Below are positions 21,301 through 33,300 of a DNA stretch of 64,000 nucleotides, piece after piece. Positions within the stretch are counted from its first letter, which is position 1; each line of letters starts with the position of its first letter. The stretch comes from Patiria miniata (Eukaryota; Echinodermata; Asteroidea; Valvatida; Asterinidae): contig NW_024037076.1 in NCBI RefSeq assembly GCF_015706575.1, positions 15,132,898 through 15,196,897 on the forward strand, read 5' to 3'. Both the position numbers and the translations under genes were made by a program. Below the pieces are notes generated by a model. That model was not told the origin of the DNA, did no database searches, and saw only the letters and a list, made by a program, of their open reading frames with translations.

Positions 21301-24300
21301 AAGCTTTTCATGTTATTTTTGGGAGTTAAATTTCCCATTTTGATGTTTTCTTTTTATGATCAGGCTTGTAGCTGACTCTTGCCTCGCAATTTTCCTGTGT
21401 TTTTTTGTCTTGGTGCTGTTTGTGCCATTTCTTGCCAGTTTGTTAATTAAAAAAAATGTTAGGAGCATCACCAGTGCTTGGAACAATTATTTTATTTGAA
21501 ACTCAAATATAAATGCAGTTTTTAAGTAATTGTAGTATACTTTCAGATTAACAGCATACCAAGTTCCAACTTACCCCATACCATGTTCCAACTAACCCCA
21601 TAGGAGGGGTTAGTTGGAACGCATGTCATAGTTGTGATCAAGATGGATTTTTTAAATAACCATCAACAATTCTGAGAAGTTTATATGCTACATTTGCAAC
21701 ACACATGTGTATGAATAAATTGGCATATAGTTGTTGTTTCTTGAAGAAAACCTGTTTGTGTTATGGATAGGTTTTTGTGAAAATCGTTCCAACTAACCCC
21801 CGTCTCCCTTACCCAAAAAGTAGGCCAATATCTATTTTTTGTTTTTAGTGAAATGATGTGTATCATGCAACCACGTATCAAGACGGCGCGATCGGCCACA
21901 ATACGGTCGACCGCATGCAGGCGCGTGCGCCTATATAATTGATTGACTGACCTTCATTATGAAGGTCAGTCATTGCAAAAATGATGAAACTATTGATGTA
22001 TGAATCTAGGGCGATCGTGTAGTGTCCGGTTCCTACATGGTATAAGGGAACAAAATCTGCACAATTGCGGAATACCCCGCCACTCAATCTATGCACCTCG
22101 TAGCCGGCTACGGAGTCACGGTTGACTGCCCTCAATAAACCTTCTCAGCGCTATACTAGTAGTACTAGTAGACCTACACAGTACACGTTATGCTCCACTG
22201 CACTGCCACTCTGTATCTGCGTAGCCGGCAACAGGGTAGTTTGTTTGGACTTGGAATTTTTTTAGCAACTCCCATTCATTTTGTGTTGCTTCGTTCTCAA
22301 GTGGACCCCCCACTCAGTATTTTAACTCTCATTACAAAAAAGTTATGATTTGTTTTCCTTAACAACGCACGATCATGACAATTGTCCGACATGTCCGAGC
22401 CATGTCTAGGCCCACACCGCGCAATGCGACCATGGTTTGAGATGGTGTATTAAACTCCTTTATGGCTAAAATCCATCATTTTCCTGACAACAACTTGAGA
22501 AGAAAATGTACCTGTTTTTTGGTGCAAGTTCAAGTTCAACTGAATCTATCAACGGTATGGCTCCACCCATATGCACCAAATAACGTATCAATGGATAGTG
22601 GGTTTCATAATCTGCATGATTGATAGGGATAAGGTTATAAGTCAAAGGAGAAAGGCCACATGTACATGCAAGGCACTTTCATGACGTCCTTCCAATATGT
22701 TATTAAGCAAGATGGCCGCTCCCTGTGGCAGCTCACAAAAACAACGTCCGAAGACTTGATACTTATTTTTAGAGTCCTTAAGTTTTAGGTTTTTAATCAA
22801 ATTGTTCGGAAAGAATGTTGTAACCTGAGTTTTATGTGACACCACTTTTTTCTTCATATAGGCCTATCATCTCAATTTACTAGCTTGAGTTGGCCTAACT
22901 CCTCATCAGAAATTTGACATTTACATGTACCGCTGGAGGTCAATTTACGTAACAATCGACTTGAAACAGAACAACATAGACTAACATATGAAAATGTTGA
23001 TGTTTTCGTTGGCTTCTTAAGAAAAAGCGTCCAGTTTTGCTGTCACTGGTCACGGCTGTGTTTTTGGTGGTGGCATACCTGTGCGCATGCGCAAGTGTCA
23101 GTCAGGGTTACCAGATGAAAATAAAAAAATCCAAGATCCAAAACTCTGCTAGATCACGCACTCGACTCGAGCGCATGATCTAGCACATTTTTCAATACTC
23201 AATTTTTTGGAATTGTCTCCAAAGAAAACACAAGGTGAGGTGAAAGTTGTTGTTTGGCGGCGAGTAAATGGTGGCCAGATACAGAACTCTTCTCATAGTC
23301 TGGTTCCATGAGCCAAAGATTACGATCCTTATGTTGAACAGTTGAATATTGTCTGGTCAGGGAACCAGATGGTTGACTGACGTTATGACATGTTAAACTT
23401 CCAAATTGTGTGAATGGCAAGACAGTGCTAGTGACGTCGCTGTGGTTGTGCCCAGCATGAGGTGATGTGAATGAAAATGGAAATTGATCTCGTGTTCGAG
23501 ATCAAGTGCGGGGATATCGTTGTCACGTGATGCGTACCGTTGTCATGTGATCCTGCACTGGAGGTTATGACAAACCCTAGCCCGACTGCATCTGGCCGTA
23601 CAGTACTATCGCAAGCTCTGTAGTACGGCCAGACCTCCAAAGCTCCCCTAAACGCTGAACTCTGATGTAGCGATTTTGCTACCGATTTTGATCGAGAGTA
23701 TCTTCTCATCCAGGACAAAAAATTCCAAAGTTAAGGTTCCTAGTCGTAGAGGAACTCATACCTTTTCGATAAAACGTTCTTTGGTCCCAATATTTTCATC
23801 CATCTGGCCAAAAGAAGACTCTCAGTCTTTCACAAATATCGTTCCGAAAATGTCCTCCATGCAATTTCAAAATGGCGGCCGCGTTGTAATGTATGCATTA
23901 TGCGGGCGTGCTTGGGCAAGATTATGAATATGCATTGAAGTTTTTGACGTTTGTCGGGCACGCGGCGCAGCTGGCCATACAAATACGAGTTTATGAACTG
24001 AATAATGCATATTTATAATCTTGCCCAACACACCCGCATAATGCATACATTACAATGCGGCCGCCATTTTGAAATCGCATGGAGGAAAATTTTCGGGACA
24101 ATTTTCGTGGGCGATGATGACTGAATGTCAGCTTTTGGCCAGATGGATGAAGATTTTGGAATAAAAGAACGTTTTTTCGAAAAGGTATGAGTTCCTCTAC
24201 GACTAGGAACCTTAACTTTGGAAATTTCTGTCCTGGATGAAAAGATAATCTCATCAAAATCGGTAGCAAAATCGCTACATCAGAGTTTAGCGTTTAGGGG

Positions 24301-27300
24301 AGCATTGGCGGTCTCGCCGTACTACAGAGCTTGCGATAGTACTGTACGGCCAGATGCAGTCGGGCTAGACAAACCCAAGATAAGACAAATTCATTTACTA
24401 AAGCATAATTTTATCCTTCATTTCTCCCAGCCTGTTTGTATGATGAAGATGTTGCCACAGCGACTGGTCGGAACTGCACCACCAACAGACTGTGCAGCAT
24501 CGAATACGATATCTGCAAAGGGAGTAGGGAATGCCTGTGCGATGGAGCATGTGGCTACCGTTGCATCAGCACAAGAAGTAAGTTCATTGCTGTAATCTTA
24601 ATCTTTGTCCAAGATTGGATGAGGAGTTTATTTCCTTAACCCTAACCCTGTTAGGTGCAACACATGTACAGTGCATTAGGAGTAAACGTCTGACCAGTGC
24701 ACTTTGATGCATTCAGCTACCAACACCAGTGCATAAACTGCCGCTCCTAAAACAATGAGAGCTACAAATGTACATGTAGTCCCATTGAACAATGCCACAG
24801 TTGTATCCTGCTGCACTCGGTGACCACTGACTCTGAGGCAGTTTGGCCTAGAGACTTTTGACCCGATGGATCATGCTACACTGGGCAGGCTTGTCACTTA
24901 CACAACTGTTGCATGTTGCTGCGTTTGGCAGGGTTTCTAGCCAAAATACCCTGGAGGGTTAGGGTTAAAGTAGCCGGTCTTTGGCAAGACAGTGTCGGCC
25001 AAGCTGTGGTGGAGGACGCCAATCACCGGAAAAATCAGATCTAGGCTTGGGAACTCTGGCACTTGGACCGAGTAATAGACGCTCTAAAAATATACATGTA
25101 CACATGTACAAGGAATGCGCATGATTGTGGAACGCTCAGAAGTTTTGTGGTATGGTGCCAAGGTTTTGTAAGATTACAAATGTAGGTTTGATTTATCTCG
25201 TTGATAATGCCCTCTACTTCTGTGGTGGCTTTACCATGCTTGCCATGGAATGGTTGCATTAGGGACGCAGAATCCAAATCCAGTTGTGGCCAAAAATACT
25301 TTTATGTAGGCTTGGGGCTATAAAGAAGGTCAGAAAACTCTTGTCAAGTTCTATGAAAAAGGTAATGTACAACATTTGCAAACATTTAAACATGTTAAAC
25401 TTGAAACTACCAAATTGTTATAAAATACAACATGACTGTAAGTAAATAATAGTCTCACTTGAGCAGGGTTCGACTTTAGCGGTAGCCCGCTAGCCAAATG
25501 CTAGTCAAGACAGCGACGGGCTAGTCAAACTATTCCTAAAGTAGCCCGGCTGTCGAGTCAAAAATTGTTTGGCTACGGCAAAGATGAAAGGACAGGAAGA
25601 AATAAATATTAAATTCAGAAAGCAAACCTGTATCACTTTTTGTATAATTTTATTAAATGTTTAGGGTTAAATTATTAGAAGTGTTTATTAAAACACTGAC
25701 AAGATTGCCTCAGGATACACTTGACACATTTATGCACATATACATGTACACATACCCACAGGGTTCAACCTTTTTTTAAACTTTTTTTGTCCACTTGCCA
25801 GCCGGGGTGCAGAAACAGACTCTTAACTAGCCCAAGGGCATTTTCACTAGCCCACTTTTTTTTTTTTTAGCTCAAGTACAAAATTTTCAGGCTCAATCCG
25901 AGGCAATTTTGTCAGTGTTTTTAATAAACATATCTAATAATTTAACCTTTTAAACCAGTTGGTAAAATTAGACACAAATTGATGAGGTTTTCTTTCTGAA
26001 TTAAATGATTTATTTCTTCCTGTTCTTTCATCTTTGCCGTATCCCAATAAGTTTTTGACTCGCCAGCCGGGCTACTTAAGGAATAGTTTAACTAGCCTGC
26101 CGCTGTTTTGACTAGCATTTGGCTAGTGGGCTACCGCTAATTTGGAACCCTGCACGTGTTGTTGTTCATGAGACACTCTATAAAAGAAAAACATGCGGGC
26201 ATGGCTAGTTAAGAGTCTGTTTCAGTAGCCCGGCTAGCTAGTGGGAAAAAAGGTCAAACCCAAACCTCGTCCCCAGGGTGTCGAGCAGTACGCGCCCACC
26301 ACTACCTGCTCTCTCACCCTGGTATTGGATCATTTGCATATGTGTAAGATTTTTGCACACGTATGCAAATGAGGAACAGTCTGGTGCCTGGATATGCGTT
26401 ACACATTAGCGTTTGTTTTTGTATGCGGTGTCTGGGGTAAAAACAGAGTCTATTCGTCGCAGCGCGAGCACGGCGTGAGTTACGAAAATACGATTTTTGA
26501 AATCAAACTGTTACGATCTTATCGAGACAACATGCAGTATCATATTTCATATTAATATGAGCAAATTGGAAAGGAAATTAGTATTTTCGAGAAGGCGTGG
26601 ACGAATGATCGCGAAAACACGTACTGCACGTTGTGAATAATAGCACCAAGTACACGATAAAAATCCATTACTAGCCAATTGCGGTATCCAATCAGGATTC
26701 AGGAAGAAAGTTTCCTATCCAGGGTTTACTATTGGAAACGCGGTTGGAAATAAAGTAAGCACTGGGGACGAGGTTGGTCAAACCCTGGTCTCAAGCAGCC
26801 TGTGAAATCTCTGTCATTTTCTAGAATTAAATGGAATTTTGTATCATTTTCCAGCGATGGTTGCATAATATTAATTTAAAGCTATAGTCCATCATTTGTA
26901 ATTAGTGCATTTTGTTCGTTTGAAGCAACAAAAGTGTTCAAAATCTAATAAAGGATACTGAGCAACTAACCTGATGAAGTTTCAGCTAAGCTTCAGCTGT
27001 ACATTCCGAGAAAAACAGCATTCTAAGATCTCAATTTCAAATCAAAAGTTACTGAATCATGTTTTGAATTGTTTTGAATTGCAGCTATACACGGCGTCGC
27101 GCACTGATCCGACGAATTATAACAACCGCGCGTGCGTGTGCGTCGTTCCAATACTTGTGCGCGCTGCGCTGAATAACAAAACGAACTACTAATTTAAATT
27201 TTCCTACGGTGCTTCTTAAGAATCACCGTTGGAAATGCCTTCCTTCGTTGATTACTTCAAAATGACAGCTTCCCAGAAAGAATAATTTCACAGGGAGTTT

Positions 27301-30300
27301 AGTTCCCTTACTATCTTTCAACCAAGTTTGTTTTTCAACAATAATTATGCCAGTTACTTTTCGGATGGCTGCAAATGATGGACTATAGCTTTAAATACTG
27401 ACGATTTCTACAATTGTTTGAACACATCAGAGATTCAGAGTACCAGTGAGCGATTTTGTGTTTAAAGAATGTGTACTGTAAACTACAAAGTATTTTTTTG
27501 ATATCTGAAAAGCACTTTTTTCTGTAGTATTCTTGGGTTAGCGCAGACTGTGGTTAGTAGAGCAATGATGTGAGGCTCAGAGCTTGAAGTGTTTGCACAT
27601 GATTTTACAAAACACGTCTTTCAGAATTATACCCTATTTCATGTTTGGGTTCACATCCAGAAAAAAAAATAGTGTTCAAAACAATCTGTTTCCCGCAGAG
27701 ACGTCATATTGCAAGGAGCTACCACCCCCTCTGAATGGGTCCGTTGAGTACTCTACTGGAAATCAAGCCTTTGGTTCCAGAGCTTCATATGACTGTGACA
27801 CAGGCTATCTCTTGTCATCTGAGGGAACTGAACAGACATGCCAGGGCGACGGAGAATGGAGCATCGGAGAAACACCGCAGTGTTTACCTCAAGGTAATGG
27901 ACCGCGGGAAAAGTTGGCCCTTTGTTACTACTCGTGAGACCTCCATCAGTAATAAAAATACCCAATTTATTCTGAATGTGCGGTTCAAGCGCCATTGGCA
28001 ATGTGTTCAAGAATCGTAGATAATTACGTTAAATGTGCATGCCTAGGACCTGTGCGCATGTATGTGAATGGCTCAGAAATATTTGTTGGTAACACATGTA
28101 CATTGTACTTTTGCTGGCTTATCGTACATAAACATGATGAAGAAGGTCACATAATCTACCGTCATAATCAATTGAGAAGAGTACTCTTAAAAAGGTCCCC
28201 CTACATGGATTCTATAAAAGGCCAATCCACATGGATGTTGCAGTATGCATTACCGTACATGTACAGGTCTGTTTAGGAATACGCATGTGTTACCAACAAA
28301 TATTACTGACATTATCCAATGCTGGGAAGGTAACAGACTCGCTGTGTAGGAGGTGTGGCGATCCCTCCACAGCAGCATTTCATGGACTCGAGTCTGGCCC
28401 AATCGCTTGAGAGAGAGATAAACACTCCATTCCTGTGAACATGGGTTCGTTCCCCCCTTAGGTAAACGCATCAGTTGACCTCTCTAATAATTGGCTCTCT
28501 GCAGTCATAATGCACAGCCAATGATCTTTGCTTCTGGAATATAAGTTGTGACTGATGTTTGCTCCGTCATTAAGTGATGCACTTCAAATAACTTACTGCA
28601 GTTTAGGTTAATGCATGTTGCACGTCCCTGCATGTTTTAATTACATGCACTTCTCTCCAAGTCAGTTTTGCCAGTGTGATAAAAATCAATCAACATTATC
28701 TATTTCTAGCTACTTCCCAAAAGCTTGTGCTACATCAGCAATGGCGTCCATTCAATGTTTTTTGGCAATTTGATAAGAGAATCTGCCCAGGGAGCAGAGA
28801 TGATACATGTATGAGCAATTTTTTTCTAGGCCTGATGAGCAGGGGTAATGATTTGCCTTGAATAACTTCCATAACGGGGATTTCTGTGAAGCATCTCACA
28901 TAGGCAAGATTCATGACGAGAGCTTTTCCCCGTGAGCTGAACTGTTTCTTTGGACTTATTTTGGGTTTTGTGATATTATACAGATGAAGTATGTCCTCGT
29001 CTGGCCTCTGTGAATAGGACATGCTACCAAGCATGCAACGTGCGGTTAGATTGTGAAAATAAACGACAGGAGAGTTGCCTTTGTGATGGTGATTGTGGCA
29101 TGAGCTGTCGACCTGTCTGTAAGTATACAACTGCAGCTGAATTCACAATTTCAACTAATACATGTTTTGCCGAATTTCAGCTAAATGTGACAAAATTTTT
29201 CGAAAAGTTTGACAGAAAATTTAGCAGAATGAATTTTTTTAGCAGATTTCCAGCCGAATTCTGTAAAATTCGTGATTTGACAGAATATGGCAGATTTGAA
29301 AAATATAGCTGATTAATTTGGAAAAGGCTTTAATTTGAGGTTCCTTGACGTGTATTAGTACACAGTAAAGTACTTTAAACCATTGCAAGCCAGATTAGAC
29401 ACATGTAAATTTTGATAATTTTTTTAATTTAATTTTTGTAAAGGAATTTTTTTTGTTTTTTTTTGTTTAAGGAAATTTTTTAACATCTTCATGTGAGAAA
29501 ATGTATAAACACTGATTTAGCAGAATTTTGTTAAGACTATCAGATTTTTGAAGTGTATCTAGCAGAATGTTGCCATTGCCTCTGGTCGCCCTGTTTGTTG
29601 CACAGCTGCATAAACATACAAATGTACATTGTATAATTTCATTATTGCATGAACTGTGGTATAGTTTGCAATGTCAAAATGATTTAAACATCCTGAACAA
29701 GCATTAGAACTGCTGTTTGTGTACATTGTCATACCCGTCAGAAAACAGTCAGTGAAACACCTCTGCCTACCATTAAGGAAAACAAAAACAGCTTATACTG
29801 TATCTAACTTTTAGATTTGAGCATCAACTCTTGAAGTTTTGTCACAGGTAGGCCTACATGTACAAAAGTATTTCATTTACTGCCAAAACACAGAGGTGAA
29901 ATCACGTAGACTGGATAGCGTACAGAGAACCAAAGAAGAAAGCCATTTGAAGCCATATTTATATGGAGACCGGTTGGTGTTCAATGATTACACATGTACA
30001 TGTATCTAAATTTTGGGGCAGGGTTTCGTTAACGGGTACCCGGGTAACGATGTTTTTTTTCAATCATGTACCTGATTCCCGTTCCACTCGTCAATGCACA
30101 CCCGTAGGTTTGTAGATCAAAATCAACACAAAATGGTGATTTAACAAGCAACTTTTTCTTAACCACATACATGTACTTACATCCTCTGCACCATTCCTAT
30201 AATGTTCTGTACAGGTACATGTACCGTACATGTAGCCAACCTCTTTGTTCTGACCATGCAAAGTTATATACCAAATACATTTTATTCCAACTTGCAGTGG

Positions 30301-33300
30301 TATAATATTGTGCCAAGGATCATGCCTTCAACTAATTCTCCCCAAAGCCCATCAATAGAGAGAGAAAAAATGTTGCAAGCTGACGCCACTTTTTTCTTCA
30401 TACACATGTATCATCTCAATGAAGGTCAGTCATCATGGTCATTGCAAAAATGATGACAAGACATGAATCTGGGACTGAGAAACATTTCCAATTTTGTTAG
30501 GAAATACTTAAACTCCATAGACTTTGTTCACAATCGCTGAAGTGGCGTCAGGTTGAAAAAAATTTTCCTCAGAGAGAGAGAGAGATATCTCCCTGTAGTC
30601 TGGTACAATGGTTCTTGTAGTGTGGTACAATGTTCTGTGAACTAGCCATGGAGTAACGTGTGAATGTTTCGTTCGTGCGGATAATACTCACCAATTTATA
30701 TTATTTACAGATGTCTCTGGGTACTGCCCGGAGGTGGAACTGAATCAGGGAGCTGTTGTCGTATCCATGACAACCAAGAGAATCGTCTACACATCTGTGG
30801 TGACGCTGGGCTGTAAAGATCGATTTGAAGTAGAGGAAGGCAGTGTGGAGATCAGGTGCTTGATTGACCGCACCTGGAGTGGCCAACCCCTCCGCTGTAG
30901 ACGTAAAGGTGCATACAATTCACTCCTTCCTGTTCTGATAATTCCCTAATCTGGATAATTTGGAACTGTAAGAACTGTTTCGATTCTCCAAACGTAAGAT
31001 TGCATGGTTACATTAAAAGGCTTGGAAGATACCTCTGTGTGAGGACCGTTAGTCGACTAGTAGTTGATTTGTGGCATAAGGATGTGACTTTGCCTTACAT
31101 TTTGTAAACGTTTACCAAATATTTTAAGAACATTTTAAACATTTAAACGTTTAGCCATTCACAAAGGCTGATGCATGCTCATTATGTCTGCAGACCGGTG
31201 TGATTGACTTGCTAAATCAACAATGGCAGCCATTGAAAGCATAAAACTTAACTACATGTACGTGTCCCCCGAATATAATCAAGTATTGAAGTGCTTCAAA
31301 GGTTTTGTATATGAAATAGGTTTGAAAACATCATTAAATATTTGTGCTATGTAGGTTTAAATCAAAGGAAGACCGTGTGAACAGTGAACGTAGGTCCCTT
31401 TTTTATAATTCGGGATTCGTTTATACGTTTGTGGAAAATTTGTAAACGAATTTAGAATTGTTTTCGTTTAAACGTTTAAAAATGTGTAAACGTCACATCC
31501 TTATGGTGCCATAATTACTTACGCTGTACTCGGACAATGGTTAAACGCCACAAGGAAGCTTGGTCCTGGCTACCCATTTTAATTTACGATGCCCAACTAC
31601 CCTTTGTTTGAGCAAAGAGAGTGGTTAAATATAGTTCATGCCCAAACTTGCTCTTGTAGTTGACACAAGTAGCTCAGTTGGCCGAGTGCTGTTTAAGGGT
31701 TGTCCCAAAAGTCACAGATTCATACCCCACTTCAGTCATTTCACTGATGGAACTTTGTGTCAGATTAAAGGCATTTATACCCAATATTCACAGGTTCAAA
31801 TGTACCCTTCCATCCAGAAATTGCCGCAATTTGTGTTATTAACTTTTTTAAAACCATATTGCAAAGGTTTAGGATTAGGAAAATCAGTATGACATCTTTA
31901 TAATTATATTTACAGAGAAATCTTAAAACCCTTCTTGTTCACATCTGACTTGCCTTTACCTATTTCCAGCAGTACATGTACATAATGCTGTTAGAGGGCA
32001 GGTCTTAAACCATGAGAGAATATGTGTTGAACCATTTCAAAAAATGTATGTTTGACTGGGATCAAAGTTTGCACTGGTGATCTGGCTCAAAATTCCTCAA
32101 TTGTAATATTTACAAAAAACCACGCATTTTGAAGGTTTAGTTGTGTCCACTTTTATGTTTTTTTTTTTTTACTGGACTTTGAATGTTCTTGTGTTATAAT
32201 CCCATTGTAAGTGCTTTTAGAGCCTCATTACATGTAAAGATTGCTGACACTAGTGCTCCTGAATAATTGAAATCCTGCTTGATGTTTTGACAGCTGCATG
32301 CGAAGACCCCCCCGAGATAGAGGGTGTACGGCATGACAGTTGGGAGGCCTATTTCTACCCAGGTGATGAGCTTTTCTACACCTGCAGGCCTGGCTACCAC
32401 GGTTATGGACTTGGGGAAAAAAGCTCTTGCCGTGAAGATTTGAGCTGGACACCTGTGTCGCTCGACTGTTATCGTAAGTAGCAAGAAAGGACTAGAGGCT
32501 GCAAAACTGAGAAGCTAGCTGGGGTCTGATTTGCAGGAGCCAGAAGGGGCACATTTGTACTTCTGAAGGGCGGTTCATACTTCAAGCCAAAGTGCCAAGC
32601 GCAATTCATGTCGTCAACTATGGAGGACGCACTGTTTAACTTTTTGTTGACGTTACAAATTTTGCTTCGCTTTCGCTATCGCATGAAGTGTGAACCAGCC
32701 TTGACACAATAAGAAGGGGTGGGGCACTCAAGGGGGATACAGACATCATCCCCCGCCCCTTGTGGCCTGTGTATTACACCACTGCTAGGCTGTTTTCCAC
32801 GAGCAGTTTTGTGAAGGTGGGCTGCATGTCCTGCCCGAATTCTACGCTGTCTACTAACATTTACAGCCCCTGCTGATATGTTCTTTTTATGTACATGTAC
32901 ATTACCTACTTCACAACTCAGAAGACTACGTGCGCCTTAAATCTTCTTCTTGCAATTGCCAGATTTTTTCAGGCTTTTTTCAAATTGCAAATATCGTATT
33001 AGCACCATACATGTGTACATATACGTGTATACATGTACCTCATATTTCAAGCAAAAATGTCACTGAGTCCAATGACAACCCCGATATTATTATTGTGTAA
33101 TTATATAATAAAATATGAAAATTATATAAACTAATGTGCAACATGTATTGTTTCTATGGCAGCTATAAGTTGCGGGGATCCAGGCTACTTGAGCAATGGC
33201 TGGCGTGAGGGCAACCTATTCACCTTTCTGAGTAGAGTCACTTTCCATTGCAACGCCGGCTATGAGATGCAAGGCTACCCTTACAGAACCTGCATGTCCA

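Larger units (their letters stand above)
15565..24430 (+). other. First long intron of the mosaic gene
   Basis: This 8.9 kb intron has no recognised exon. It holds several mobile elements: an hAT-like element at 18262-18730, a palindrome at 19066-19701, a TIR element at 20806-21808, a repeat fragment at 22050-22270 and a foldback element at 23578-24367. G or C runs occur at 16305-16325, 17413-17474 and 17793-17807. Confidence 0.5.
24578..27698 (+). other. Intron between WAP-like 1 and sushi 1
   Basis: This 3.1 kb intron contains a TTAA-flanked element (24640-24964), a hAT-like foldback (25464-26152) and a TTAA element (26880-27390). No further exon was recognised. Confidence 0.5.
27894..30710 (+). 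other. Introns around WAP-like module 2
   Basis: Intron sequence occupies 27894-28983 and 29119-30710. The second holds a decayed hAT-like copy (29150-29593) and a short TIR repeat (30365-30570). Nothing coding was recognised apart from the exon at 28984. Confidence 0.5.

Noticed and set aside
24218..24595. 125-codon plus-strand ORF overlapping the WAP-like exon
   Set aside because: It is in another frame. It is explained by the foldback MITE arm followed by the exon read out of frame.
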